Notes under the pieces: generated by a model
The model's input: only the letters and a program-made list of their open reading frames with translations
Databases searched by the model: none
What the model was told of the DNA's origin: nothing
In this document: piece by piece, positions 9,507 to 19,444 of the stretch
How positions within the stretch are numbered: the first letter of the stretch is position 1
Layout: every line of letters begins with the position of its first letter
DNA from: Oxalobacteraceae bacterium
GTDB taxonomy: Bacteria > Pseudomonadota > Gammaproteobacteria > Burkholderiales > Burkholderiaceae_D
DNA length: 64,000 nucleotides
NCBI GenBank assembly: GCA_023259175.1
Contig: JAHFQV010000002.1
Coordinates: 30,972-94,971, forward strand
Reading direction: 5' to 3'
Position numbers and translations under genes: made by a program

Positions 9507-12383
9507 ATGAGTGAAAGCATTCAAAAAAATCTGTTACGGGTGAGACCACCTCGGGTAAAAATTACCTATGACGTTGAAACCGGCGACGCGATTGTAAAAC
9601 GCGAACTGCCGTTCATCGTTGGCATTTTCGCCGATCTAGGGGGCGATGTCGCGGAAGACAAAGTAACGGCCTTTAAAGACAGGCGCATCAAAAATATTGA
9701 TCGCGATAATTTTAACGACATCATGCGCTCAATAGGACCGCGTGCTAACTTGGGGCCGATACTCAAAGACCCGAGTTTGCTGGAGCTACGCGCCAGTGGC
9801 GATAGCGATGATACTCAACTCATTTTTAATTCTTTAGACGATTTTGATCCTCTGCGCGTGGTGCTTGCCTTGCCAACTTTGGCGGCAAAATATCGTGCCC
9901 GAAGTCAGATTCGTGGCTTACAGTCGAAAGCGGAATGCAGCGACGCGCTCACCCACTATTTAGATACTTGGGTCGGTGCAGTACCCAGCAAAGATGTAGA
10001 TGCACTGCAAACTGAATTACGCAAATCACTCAGCGGTGATTTTGCTGCCGGGGTCAAAAAAGAAGATTTGCGTTACGGCTTATTTGCCCTTAAAGACAAA
10101 ATCTCAGGCTACAGCACGGCCAAGTCCAATGTCTTAAGCCCCGATGATTTAGCACTGGCCATTAAAAACTCAAAAGCCAATAGCGATGCATTGAGCAAGG
10201 TCGCCAAAACGGCGCAAGATGCAGCCGCTGCGGCACCAACCGACACCGCCTTGGCGACTAGGGCGGCCGATGCCAAAAAAGCGGCCGATGATGCCGCCGC
10301 CAATCCGCCCACAGACGGGAAATCGGCACTCAATACTGCAACCACCATGCTGGTTACAGAAATGAAAAAATGGATGCTGCTTGCCAAGAGTAATTACGAC
10401 CCAACTTTGCCCGCAGACATCGCAGAAATCGAAGCTGGAATACCTTACGCCGAGCTACTCGCGGGGGCCTTATCCGACACGGATACCCAGGAAAATCGTG
10501 GCCGTGTGAATGCGGTTATCGCAGCCTTGAGCGATCAAAGCACGAAATCAGATACCTCTTCACCAGAAGACATCAAGCGCTACGCATTGCGTGATCGTTG
10601 CCAAGTGCAGCTAGGCAAAAGCAACGCTGTCAACATGCTCACTGCGCTCGGAACACTGGACCTCAATGCTGATTATGACGACGCTAGTTGGGATCGCGCG
10701 ATGTTATTACTGGGCTTGACCGAGCTTGACGACACACAAGCGCTCGACAAATCCAGCTATGCTGACCCGAAAGACTACCAAGCGGCCTACACCTTAACCG
10801 ATGCCCGCAGCCATGTTTTGTCGTATGCGGCTTATCTCCATGACACTAGCAATGCGGCGCGTAGTTCAGTGGTCGATAATGTTTTTCCTGTGCTCGAATT
10901 GGCTCGTACTGGAACGACCGGCACCGCCACAGGTGTCGCACTACAAAGACTATCCTCTTTAGCCGAACAAGTATTGGCCAATTTGCAGGCCAAGGACAAA
11001 CACTTATTGCGCGCCATGAGCAAAGGTGCGATGGCGATCATTGATGAACAAGTAGCGCTGATCGACCAATATCTCAGCCAGGCACTTTCAAGCATCATGC
11101 ATTCAAGCAGCTTTAAAACGGCTGAGCAAACATGGCGTGGCTTAGCTTATCTGGTGATGAATACCGAAACCAATGAGCTTTTGAAATTGCGCGTGTTAAA
11201 CGTCAGCAAAGACGAGCTACGCAAGGACATGGAAAAGGCCATCGAGTTTGATCAAAGCACGCTGTTCAAAATGATTTACGAAGCGGAATACGACACACTG
11301 GGCGGCAATCCCTACAGCCTTTTAGTCGGTGCCTACGAAATCGGTGCGAAGAACGATGATATCCAATTCCTAAAGAAAATCTCCACCGTCGCCGCTGCTG
11401 CGCACGCCCCTTTCATTGCTGCGGCATCGAGTGAAATGTTTGGCTTACCAAGTTATTCGACCTTAGACAAACCGCGCGACTTGGCCAAAATTTTTGAGGC
11501 CGAAGAACTCGAAGGCTGGCGCGAATTCCGCGATATGGAAGACGCACGTTATGTCTCACTGGTCCTGCCTCGCGCACTCATGCGTTTGCCTTACGGTGAC
11601 CCCGTTAAACGCAATACACAACAATGTGAAGGTCTCAATTTCGAAGAACAATTAAGTTCAAGTAACCCGCAGATACGTTACAACGCCAATGGTGATGCAA
11701 TTAGCTACTCAGCACCGGACACCAGTAATTTCGTCTTCGGAAACGCGGCATTCTTGCTGGCACAAAGAATCACGCATGCATTCTCGCTCTATAGCTGGAC
11801 CGCTGCGATTCGCGGTGTCGAAGGCGGCGGTTTAGTCGAAGGCTTGCCGATCTACACCTACGTTTCTGATTCCGGCACGACAGAAATTCTTTGCCCGACC
11901 GAAGTGGCCATCACTGACCGTCGCGAAAAAGAACTGAACGACTTGGGCTTTATCTCTTTGTGTCATCACAAAGGCAGTGGCAAGGCGGTATTTTTTGGTG
12001 GTCAAACGACCAATCAACCGAAAAAATATTTCTCCGATTCCGCCAATGCCAATGCACGCATTTCAGCAATGCTGCCTTACATGCTCGCGGCATCCCGCTT
12101 TGCGCACTACATCAAAGTGATTATGCGCGACAAAATCGGCAGCTTCCAAACCCGTGCCAACATCGAAAATTTCTTGAACTCATGGATCGCCAATTACGTA
12201 CTGTTGGACGACAACGCTTCACAAGAAATCAAGGCCGCTTATCCACTACGTGCCGCCTCCGTCGTCGTTACCGAAGTTCCGGGGCAACCTGGTGTATTCC
12301 GCGCTACGGCTTTCTTAAAACCACACTTCCAATTGGAAGAATTGACGACTTCGATTCGTCTGGTTGCAGAATTACCGAGCTAA
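9507..12383 (+). CDS. tssBC: Fused TssB-TssC T6SS contractile sheath protein
   Basis: Sheath of the T6SS tail tube; contraction drives the Hcp/VgrG needle out. The 958-aa protein starts at the ATG preceded by AGGCAAGGAA; an upstream TTG adds six residues. Residues about 10-140 are TssB/VipA-like (RELPFIVGIFADLGG, RRIKNIDRDNFNDIM, FNSLDDFDPLRVV). Residues about 506-958 are TssC/VipB-like (QTWRGLAYLVMNTE, GNPYSLLVGAYEIG, YVSLVLPRALMRLPYGD). Between them are about 350 residues, helical, with an Ala/Asp-rich coiled-coil-like segment near 230-275. TssB (about 165 aa) and TssC (about 490 aa) are normally separate genes. The frame is continuous, so this is a real fusion. It is the first gene of the sigma-54-driven operon. 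Confidence 0.92.
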   Translation: MSESIQKNLLRVRPPRVKITYDVETGDAIVKRELPFIVGIFADLGGDVAEDKVTAFKDRRIKNIDRDNFNDIMRSIGPRANLGPILKDPSLLELRASGDSDDTQLIFNSLDDFDPLRVVLALPTLAAKYRARSQIRGLQSKAECSDALTHYLDTWVGAVPSKDVDALQTELRKSLSGDFAAGVKKEDLRYGLFALKDKISGYSTAKSNVLSPDDLALAIKNSKANSDALSKVAKTAQDAAAAAPTDTALATRAADAKKAADDAAANPPTDGKSALNTATTMLVTEMKKWMLLAKSNYDPTLPADIAEIEAGIPYAELLAGALSDTDTQENRGRVNAVIAALSDQSTKSDTSSPEDIKRYALRDRCQVQLGKSNAVNMLTALGTLDLNADYDDASWDRAMLLLGLTELDDTQALDKSSYADPKDYQAAYTLTDARSHVLSYAAYLHDTSNAARSSVVDNVFPVLELARTGTTGTATGVALQRLSSLAEQVLANLQAKDKHLLRAMSKGAMAIIDEQVALIDQYLSQALSSIMHSSSFKTAEQTWRGLAYLVMNTETNELLKLRVLNVSKDELRKDMEKAIEFDQSTLFKMIYEAEYDTLGGNPYSLLVGAYEIGAKNDDIQFLKKISTVAAAAHAPFIAAASSEMFGLPSYSTLDKPRDLAKIFEAEELEGWREFRDMEDARYVSLVLPRALMRLPYGDPVKRNTQQCEGLNFEEQLSSSNPQIRYNANGDAISYSAPDTSNFVFGNAAFLLAQRITHAFSLYSWTAAIRGVEGGGLVEGLPIYTYVSDSGTTEILCPTEVAITDRREKELNDLGFISLCHHKGSGKAVFFGGQTTNQPKKYFSDSANANARISAMLPYMLAASRFAHYIKVIMRDKIGSFQTRANIENFLNSWIANYVLLDDNASQEIKAAYPLRAASVVVTEVPGQPGVFRATAFLKPHFQLEELTTSIRLVAELPS

Positions 12384-12429
12384 TTTAAGCCCAATACACT
12401 AGAAAACTTTTTTAAATTTTGGAGTCAAC

Positions 12430-13038
12430 ATGGATCTCATACTTTTACAACCCGGCAATCCCGAAGTCTTCGGTGGAAAGAATGGCTGGAAAGACGGCGG
12501 CAGTTTGATTGACGGCCTAGCTTGGACGTCGGACGGAAAAGCCACCAAGGCGCAAGATGGCAGCAAAGGCGGCGATGTCTCTTTCGGCCAATGTCTAGAG
12601 CTCGTCTCTATGCATCAGGGTATGAAACAACAAATCACCACCGATGTCAGTAATTCTGCTCGCACCTCCGGTCGGCCTGTCATCACTGAATTTACTTGCG
12701 TCAAATACGTCGATAAGACCTCGGTCAAATTTTATGAATATTGCCTACGTGCCGAACCCCTAGGTACCGGCAAGGACCATCCGACCAAGATTTTCATCGC
12801 ACGTAACTCGGGTGATAAAACAGCGAACATCATCACCATCGAATTACGCGATGCGATTATCAGCGAGATTCAATTTCAATCGCATCCAGATGATATGCCG
12901 ACCGAACAATTTAAGCTCAATTTTACCGAGATTTTGTGGACCTATTCAGTGCAGCGTGCTGATACTGGTAGCGCGGGTAATCTCTCTGCGGGTTGGAGTA
13001 TTGCGCGCAATCGCCCTATCGGTAAATTTACTGATTGA
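12430..13038 (+). CDS. hcp: Hcp tail-tube protein (TssD)
   Basis: Forms the hexameric-ring inner tube ejected by the T6SS and can carry effectors in its lumen. The 202-aa protein has Hcp-family features: an N-terminal MDLILLQ strand, VSFGQCLELVSMHQGMKQQ, a central RPVITEFTCVKYVDKTSVKFYEY segment and a C-terminal LNFTEILWTYSVQ. It is about 30 residues longer than typical Hcp, with extra residues near 35-50 and a C-terminal tail. TTTTGGAG lies just before the ATG. It is 46 nt downstream of tssBC, in the usual sheath-then-tube order. Confidence 0.92.
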   Translation: MDLILLQPGNPEVFGGKNGWKDGGSLIDGLAWTSDGKATKAQDGSKGGDVSFGQCLELVSMHQGMKQQITTDVSNSARTSGRPVITEFTCVKYVDKTSVKFYEYCLRAEPLGTGKDHPTKIFIARNSGDKTANIITIELRDAIISEIQFQSHPDDMPTEQFKLNFTEILWTYSVQRADTGSAGNLSAGWSIARNRPIGKFTD

Positions 13039-13092
13039 TTACGAAAAAAATCGTGTTGCGCAAATTTTAGCCAGATCGGATGAAAACAGTCT

Positions 13093-13482
13093 ATGCAATT
13101 CTTTTTTGAACGACTGGCCGAACGCCACACGAATTCTTTCGGATTGGAGAAACCGTTTCAAATCGAATCAGCAGTGCGTGCGCAAATCCAACGCATTGTC
13201 AGCTGTCGCCCGATTGATCCGACTTCCCTGCAATTTGATTTATTGGGGTTTGGCATGCCCAGCATCGTCGAAATCGCACAAGGAAATAAGGAGCAATTAA
13301 ACCAATATGCGACGCGTTTGAAAGTACTCATCGGTTTATATGAGCCGCGTCTCAAAAACGTACAAGTGGAATTAGCGCAAACAACCAATCAAATCAGCCC
13401 CTATGACCTACAAGTCATAGGTGTCTTGATACATGACGGTGAGCCGCGCCCATTCCATTTTCAACTTGATTCCTCACACTAA
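13093..13482 (+). CDS. tssE: T6SS baseplate protein TssE (gp25-like)
   Basis: Baseplate wedge component homologous to phage T4 gp25; it starts sheath assembly. The 129-aa protein carries the family features FGMPSIVEI and the RLKVLIGLYEPRLKNVQVEL segment that precedes the C-terminal domain. Length matches TssE (about 130-150 aa). It lies between hcp and tssF, the normal order. Confidence 0.9.
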   Translation: MQFFFERLAERHTNSFGLEKPFQIESAVRAQIQRIVSCRPIDPTSLQFDLLGFGMPSIVEIAQGNKEQLNQYATRLKVLIGLYEPRLKNVQVELAQTTNQISPYDLQVIGVLIHDGEPRPFHFQLDSSH

Positions 13483-13512
13483 TTTTCTAAATCATTTTCT
13501 TAAGGCGATCAA

Positions 13513-15333
13513 ATGCAGTCCGATGGCAATCAACTGAAAGATCATTTCCGATCCGAACTTTCCGCATTACGCGGCGAGGCGGCGGAGTTTTCTGCCAGCC
13601 ATCCCAATCTCGCACACGCCTTGGGACTCAATTCGCAACAAGCAACCGATCCGCAAGCGGAAATTCTTTTACAATCGTTTGCCTATCTAACGGGTCGCCT
13701 GCGTTACCAGCAAACGCTAGATCAAGCCGGTTTAGCCAATGCACTCATCGCATTTTTATATCCGCATCTTGAAGCACCGATTCCGTCCATGTTTATCGCG
13801 GAAATTACGCCCAAATCGGATAGCGCCGCCTTTACCAAAGAACAGGTTTTAGCCCGCGGACGCTATGTCAGTGCGATGGCCAACAACGATCAAGGCAATC
13901 AAGTCGAATGCCGCTTCCGCACCTGTTTTGAAACGCCCTTGCTTCCCTTAAACATCGATGCCATCGAACTCGTTCCGGCGATGGATTACGCGGCATTTCC
14001 TGAAGCGGAAAGCAAGCAATCGATCTTGCGCGTCAAAATTAAAACAGCGCATATGGGGCGCTTACAAACTAAGGGAAAACAAAGGCTGCGCTTCTACATC
14101 AACAGCAATGAAGAATACGCATTTCGAATTTACGACTGCCTTTCCAATTTTTTGTGCGGTATCGCCATTCATGTCCCGGGATCAGGCAATCTCATCATGA
14201 GCGAACTCAATCAATTTCGCTGGTTAGGCTTTTCCGATGACGAGGCCATGCTCGACCTCAATCCCCACACCCATCCAGGCTACCGGGTCTTGCAAGAGTA
14301 TTTTTCGTTTCGCGACAAATTTTTATTTTTTGAAGTCAGCGGCTTGGATTTTTCCACGGTACAGACCGAATTCGATTTACTGTTTTTCCTAAATATGCCC
14401 TACGACAGTACATTAGGACTGTCTGTCAATAGCCTCAAACTCAATTGTGTGCCTATGATCAATTTGTTCGCACGCCGTCTGGAACCGATTGCCTTAGATC
14501 AGACCGAGTACGAATACCGCCTGCAAGGTGATATTGAAAACCATCGCTATTGCGAAATTCATTCTGTCTTATCGCTAGAATCGATAAAACCTGATGGCGG
14601 TCCACGTCCGATCACACCGTACTTTGACCTCGATCAAATTAGCGCCTTGGAAGATCAAGACTATTTTTTTGTGACGCGCCGCGAACCAAGTCAATCAAGT
14701 AACATCCCCGGCTCAGAATTATTTGTCTCACTCCTCGACAGTCAATTTGATACGACCCAATTATTAGATGAGGTCATCGGCGGTAAGGCGCTCTGCACTA
14801 ACCGTAGACTGGCCGAGCAACTTCGGCCCGATAGCAAGCTCTACCTCGAAGGCAGCGGGCCCATCGATAAGATCACGGCACTCAATAAGCCGACCTTGCA
14901 TTTCCTTCCCGACTTGGTTGGCGCACGCCCCTGGGCGCTGGTATCCCAGCTTGCGCTCAACCACCTTTCACTGGCGGAAGGTCCGCACGCATTACGCGCG
15001 CTCAAGGAAATTTTACGCCTGCATGTGGGTGGAAGCCGGGTTCAAGGTCTACGTGAAATCGATGGAATCAATGCCCTACATTGCCGTCAAGTGACGCGGC
15101 GCATGGGGCAAGAAAATTGGCGTGGCTTTGTACGCGGCATGCATATCACCTTAGAAATGGACCCACGCAAATTTGAACGCGGCAGTGCAACTTTGTTCTG
15201 TTCCGTATTAAGACATTTTTTCTGCCTCTATGCGACGGTCAATAGTTTGATCGAAGTGAGTATGGCGAACCAAAATAACAATGGAAGTGAAAAGCAATGG
15301 CAAGCTATGGTTGGCGCACAAAAGTTTCTGTGA
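13513..15333 (+). CDS. tssF: T6SS baseplate protein TssF
   Basis: Baseplate wedge protein (VasA/ImpG family) that works with TssG, TssE and TssK. The 606-aa protein opens with a TssF-type helix (FRSELSALRGEAAEFSASHPNLA) followed by DPQAEILLQSFAYLTGRLR and LANALIAFLYPHLEAPIPSM, hallmarks of the family. The region FFEVSGLDFSTVQTEFDLLFFLN is also typical. Length matches the usual 580-630 aa. The 3' end overlaps tssG by 37 nt, suggesting coupled translation. Confidence 0.94.
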   Translation: MQSDGNQLKDHFRSELSALRGEAAEFSASHPNLAHALGLNSQQATDPQAEILLQSFAYLTGRLRYQQTLDQAGLANALIAFLYPHLEAPIPSMFIAEITPKSDSAAFTKEQVLARGRYVSAMANNDQGNQVECRFRTCFETPLLPLNIDAIELVPAMDYAAFPEAESKQSILRVKIKTAHMGRLQTKGKQRLRFYINSNEEYAFRIYDCLSNFLCGIAIHVPGSGNLIMSELNQFRWLGFSDDEAMLDLNPHTHPGYRVLQEYFSFRDKFLFFEVSGLDFSTVQTEFDLLFFLNMPYDSTLGLSVNSLKLNCVPMINLFARRLEPIALDQTEYEYRLQGDIENHRYCEIHSVLSLESIKPDGGPRPITPYFDLDQISALEDQDYFFVTRREPSQSSNIPGSELFVSLLDSQFDTTQLLDEVIGGKALCTNRRLAEQLRPDSKLYLEGSGPIDKITALNKPTLHFLPDLVGARPWALVSQLALNHLSLAEGPHALRALKEILRLHVGGSRVQGLREIDGINALHCRQVTRRMGQENWRGFVRGMHITLEMDPRKFERGSATLFCSVLRHFFCLYATVNSLIEVSMANQNNNGSEKQWQAMVGAQKFL

Positions 15334-16508
15334 CCCGCGAGCTAGCGACGCAATACAGTCAGTTCAATCCATTTCAATTGATACGACTCTTGCAGCGCAA
15401 GCCTAAGGATGCACACACAGGTGAGACCCTCGCGGTTTGGCCTATGGATCAGCGCTTTCGCTTTAAGGCCAATCTCTCTTCCGCGTTTGCGGGCAATGAA
15501 ATTTTTCGACTCCAACCAGAACAAGATGTCCCGTGTGCGAATGACACCCAAGCCAAACGTCGAGTCCATGCGACGCACAAAGCACCGCGCTTAGTCATCC
15601 ATGCCAATGATTACTGCATTGCAGGTAGCTTAGGTCCCTTACCAAGCACCTATACCGAATGGATACGATCGCAAGAAAAAATGCGCGAGAAGTCGATGTC
15701 GCATTTTCTGGATATGTTCAATCAACGTCTGCAAGTGCTGCGCTACGAACAGAAATTAAGCCAAGTCATCGCCCTGAACAATCGTGCACCACAAGACACG
15801 CACCACGCGACCTGTTTGGCTTCCTTAATGGGTGTCAATCAGGTCAATATCGAGAATCAGATTCCACTCAACAAGCGCAATATCCTGGCCCTAGCAGGCA
15901 TGCTGAGTAATCAAAGACGCAGCCTGCCGGTACTTAAACAAATTTTGACGCTCTGTCTGGGTTCACCGATCACCCTGCATGAATTAGCCGGCGCATGGAT
16001 ACAGTTAGAAACCGAAGACCTGACGGTATTGGGCAAACGCAATCACCAGCTTGGCATGGGCGCGAGCCTAGGTTCCCGCGTCTGGGATCAACAAGCGCGC
16101 ATCGTGATTGATATCGGCGAATTGACTTACGCTCAATATTGCCGCCTACTGCCTTTTAATACCGAAGTTATCACCCAACATGATCATAGCTATTTTGATT
16201 TATTTGTATCGATACTGCGACTACTCACCGATCGCGTATGCGACAACGTCATTCGCCTAGCGATTAAAACCACGCAGATTCCGCTAGCCTACTTAATTGG
16301 TACAACCAAGCCGAGTGGCACGCTGAATGGAGGGGCCAGCCCAACAGCAACACAACATATAGGCATGCGCTTAGGGCAAACGGCATGGCTCAAGTCCGAT
16401 CAAACCGATAGCAAGGTCATCCCCTTCAAAAATCACGCCAATCGCAGCACGCAGATCGGTGCCTGCTATGTCATTCCCGCTTACAGTGACAGGATAGTGC
16501 CACTATGA
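15297..16508 (+). CDS. tssG: T6SS baseplate protein TssG
   Basis: Baseplate partner of TssF (VasB/ImpH family). The 403-aa protein begins MASYGWRTKVSV and has the family motif FNPFQLIRLLQR near the N-terminus, then the conserved GSLGPLPSTYTEWI and MSHFLDMFNQRL segments. The first 37 nt overlap tssF in another frame and the last four overlap vgrG (ATGA). It is longer than many TssG proteins (about 330-360 aa), with an extended C-terminus beyond the LTYAQYCRLLP segment. Confidence 0.92.
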   Translation: MASYGWRTKVSVTRELATQYSQFNPFQLIRLLQRKPKDAHTGETLAVWPMDQRFRFKANLSSAFAGNEIFRLQPEQDVPCANDTQAKRRVHATHKAPRLVIHANDYCIAGSLGPLPSTYTEWIRSQEKMREKSMSHFLDMFNQRLQVLRYEQKLSQVIALNNRAPQDTHHATCLASLMGVNQVNIENQIPLNKRNILALAGMLSNQRRSLPVLKQILTLCLGSPITLHELAGAWIQLETEDLTVLGKRNHQLGMGASLGSRVWDQQARIVIDIGELTYAQYCRLLPFNTEVITQHDHSYFDLFVSILRLLTDRVCDNVIRLAIKTTQIPLAYLIGTTKPSGTLNGGASPTATQHIGMRLGQTAWLKSDQTDSKVIPFKNHANRSTQIGACYVIPAYSDRIVPL

Positions 16509-19438
16509 ATGACATGAGCAAATCAAATTATTTTTCGGCCAAGAGCATAGGCCTAGCGAATATTCAAACAATCACTGACCCCACGCCCAGCCTCTATTTG
16601 CATTGCGCGATTTTTGCGATGGGAAAGGCGGTCATCAATCACCACGTCACTGTAGTCAGCCGACTATTGAGTGACGAGACGTTTCGACTCACCCAACTTG
16701 AAGGCCAAGAGAGTGTCTCGGAACTATTTGAGTTTGAACTCAATTTGCACGGCAACACCAGCAGCAATCAAAGTGGTGAAGCCTTGACGTTTGAAGATGT
16801 CATCGGCAGGCCCATTACGGTGGGCATACAATTTCCATCGGAATACAATAACGATCAATTATCTGCGCGCTTCCAATCGGCATTAAAAGGCAATCCTGTT
16901 GGCCCTGAACTGGCCCTATTCAATGGCATCGTCGCCTCATTTACGATGGAAGTTCCCGGTGTCTACCGTATCGGCATGAAGCCCGCACTATGGAAATTAA
17001 GCCTGACCAATGCCTATGTCATTCACAAGCAAAAATCAGTCAAACAAGCCATCTCAGACATTCTTGATCAGCACCGCATTGCCTACAATATGGATGCCGT
17101 CAGTGGTAACGATAACCTAGCCGTAGCGCGGGTACAAGATTGGCTGCAGGCAGGTGAAACCGATCTTGATTTTATACGTCGTTTGATGAGCAAAGCGCAT
17201 TTGTATTATTTCTTCAAACATAGTGGCAACAGCCATCAAATCATTTTCGTCAATCGCCCAGCCTACAGTTACCCCTATGTTTTTGAGGATAAGCGAAATC
17301 TACGTTACACCGACACCGCCATCGATGAATTAGGCATGGCGCAGTACGACATCATCGCCAGCTATAGTTACCAACGTTCGCTCACATCAAGCAGCGTTGA
17401 AGGCGTATTTACGCGTCAGGAAGCGGCATGGGAGGACGATGCCGTTGCACGTTTTCAATCGTATCGTGCGCAACGTCAAATTGACAAAGGTGATCTGCCT
17501 TTTCATCAATACAAAATCTACCAATACGGTTGCAGTAAGGCCGAGATTACCCACTTTAATGATGCCACCAGTTGTGCCGTCAAAAACGCAGGTAGTGCAT
17601 TTAGCGGCAGCAGCTTTTGCGCTCACTTTAGAGTCGGACACCAATTTCGTGTCATCGAAGATGTCACCAAAAAAACTACGCCCAAGCCGGTACAAGCGAG
17701 TTTGAATGGGAAAAAATTTGTACTTACAATGGTCAAGCACCAGGCCAGTGCCGACGGCACTTACCAGAATCAATTTCAATCGAGTGATTACAATAGTTTC
17801 ATCAGCCCGTTCTCAATGCAAGAGACCCAGCAGGGGGCAGTGTTAGCGCAAGTTGTCGAACCCTCGGGCAATGTCAGCACCCAAGATTGGCGGCACTACA
17901 CCAAAGACTTTTTTGCGCCAGGCACCCAAATCATTAGCGACAGCGAAGCTGCCAATCCAAATTTAAGTGCCATCGGTGTCTATGTCCGATTTTCAACCGA
18001 CCCCGAAGGTAGTCCGGGGGTATGGGTCAAACTAGCACCTTCAATGCAAACGGTACCGGAAATTGGTGTCACGGTTTTAGTCACCAAAGCCCAGGATGAA
18101 TCGGAACTCCCCGAAATTCAAAGTATTATCCAAGCCAATGGCAGTCTCGTGATTATGCCGTCCACTTGGACAGCCAATACGCATGTGGGGAGCAGCTATT
18201 CCACCAATTATGGCGATGGAAAAAGTATCCGCTTCGGCAAAAATTCTGCTGCTGATTTATCGCATGCGGTCAGCATTACCGATAGCGCTTACGACACCGG
18301 ATTTTATCGTGACACCTCGTATTCGCAAGGCGCGAGTTATAGCTTTGCCTGTTCGGAATCGAACGCAACCCAGTCGCCCAATAGTGGCGAACTGTACGGC
18401 CCTTACGCGGGTGCTAGCGATATTTTAGGTGCCTCTGAATCTTTCGGTTCCAACTATAGTCGGCAATATGCCCAAGTGATGTCTAGCTTTTCTAATCTAG
18501 GTGTGACGTATAGTAAATCAACGATAGGTAAGTCAGAAAGCTACACCACCACTACGGGAACCACTTACTCAGAAAATACCCACGGTGGAGACATTACTTC
18601 GATCACCACCATCAACGCCAATACAATATCAACCTCGACCCAGGTTGGTAACGTCACCAACACAACAACACAGACCGGCAACACCACCAACACCTCAACC
18701 CAAACCGGCAATGTAACAAGTACCAGCCTCACCACGGGCAATGTCACAAGCAGCAATACGACGATAGGTGTTACCGTTGCCACCACTGTCAATACCGGCA
18801 ACGTGACTTCGCACAACACCACCACAGGCGATACAACATCGGTCACGGTCTACACCGGAAACATGAAAAGCACCAACACCAATACTGGTAACGTGGTTTC
18901 GGTTTCTAGCGTCACAGGCACCTCGGACAACACCGCCACTTACGACAAAAAAGTGACATCGACCACGACCCATAATGGCCCTGTGTCCTCGACCACCGAT
19001 CATCACGGCGATGTCGATTCGACGACCACCCATTACGATAACGTCGATTCCACCTCGACCATCAAAGGTGATAGCACGAATCATTCGACCGTGAATGGCA
19101 CCAATACCTCCTACAACACCCAAAATATCGTTCACAATTTTTCGACGACCGTAGCGCAAAGTAGTTCCAGCGCGACAGCGGCATCCAATAGCAACGATGT
19201 ACTCGGTGTCAATAATAAAAATTCGGCGGTGGGTGCAAGTTTGGATATCAATGCCGTCGGCGTGAGTATCAACGTCAACGCAATCGGTAGTAGCACCAAT
19301 GTCAGCCTGATCGGCAATAACAATACGGTAGAAATGATAGGCCCCGGTTTTGCGTTTTCAAATAAAGCGGTTCAGCCCAAAATCGAGATTATCGACCTGC
19401 GCTTAACCATGATCGACATTATGCAAATATACCTCTAG
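16505..19438 (+). CDS. vgrG: VgrG spike protein (TssI) with decapeptide-repeat tail
   Basis: Trimeric tip spike of the T6SS needle. In the 977-aa protein, residues about 45-330 are the gp27/gp44-like part (LFEFELNLHG, LDFIRRLMSKAHLYYFFKH). Residues about 330-560 are the gp5-like base and OB region (SPGVWVKLAPSMQTVPEIGVTVLV). After a Ser-rich section, residues 691-875 form about 18 consecutive ten-residue repeats of the type NVTSTxTxTG. A hydrophobic C-terminus ends IDIMQIYL. Classic VgrG spikes have eight-residue repeats, so the ten-residue period is unusual. No catalytic effector domain is recognisable. It starts 4 nt before the tssG stop. Confidence 0.93.
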   Translation: MNDMSKSNYFSAKSIGLANIQTITDPTPSLYLHCAIFAMGKAVINHHVTVVSRLLSDETFRLTQLEGQESVSELFEFELNLHGNTSSNQSGEALTFEDVIGRPITVGIQFPSEYNNDQLSARFQSALKGNPVGPELALFNGIVASFTMEVPGVYRIGMKPALWKLSLTNAYVIHKQKSVKQAISDILDQHRIAYNMDAVSGNDNLAVARVQDWLQAGETDLDFIRRLMSKAHLYYFFKHSGNSHQIIFVNRPAYSYPYVFEDKRNLRYTDTAIDELGMAQYDIIASYSYQRSLTSSSVEGVFTRQEAAWEDDAVARFQSYRAQRQIDKGDLPFHQYKIYQYGCSKAEITHFNDATSCAVKNAGSAFSGSSFCAHFRVGHQFRVIEDVTKKTTPKPVQASLNGKKFVLTMVKHQASADGTYQNQFQSSDYNSFISPFSMQETQQGAVLAQVVEPSGNVSTQDWRHYTKDFFAPGTQIISDSEAANPNLSAIGVYVRFSTDPEGSPGVWVKLAPSMQTVPEIGVTVLVTKAQDESELPEIQSIIQANGSLVIMPSTWTANTHVGSSYSTNYGDGKSIRFGKNSAADLSHAVSITDSAYDTGFYRDTSYSQGASYSFACSESNATQSPNSGELYGPYAGASDILGASESFGSNYSRQYAQVMSSFSNLGVTYSKSTIGKSESYTTTTGTTYSENTHGGDITSITTINANTISTSTQVGNVTNTTTQTGNTTNTSTQTGNVTSTSLTTGNVTSSNTTIGVTVATTVNTGNVTSHNTTTGDTTSVTVYTGNMKSTNTNTGNVVSVSSVTGTSDNTATYDKKVTSTTTHNGPVSSTTDHHGDVDSTTTHYDNVDSTSTIKGDSTNHSTVNGTNTSYNTQNIVHNFSTTVAQSSSSATAASNSNDVLGVNNKNSAVGASLDINAVGVSINVNAIGSSTNVSLIGNNNTVEMIGPGFAFSNKAVQPKIEIIDLRLTMIDIMQIYL
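18575..19129 (+). repeat. 30-bp coding repeats (decapeptides) in vgrG
   Basis: Translation shows glycine (or its substitute) exactly every ten residues, with Thr/Ser-rich spacers, over about 18 units and no insertions. The DNA units are diverged, so the period was kept by protein structure, not by recent slippage (inference). Confidence 0.85.
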
Positions 19439-19444
19439 CACAAC

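Noticed and set aside
18575..19129. CRISPR-like array, from the 30-bp period in the vgrG region
   Set aside because: The repeat is in frame, codes a continuous decapeptide pattern and the DNA units are diverged without separate spacers.
18565..19159. Long minus-strand open frames opposite the vgrG repeats
   Set aside because: They are artefacts of the repetitive Thr/Ser codons; the translations are low-complexity and the plus strand carries a clear VgrG.
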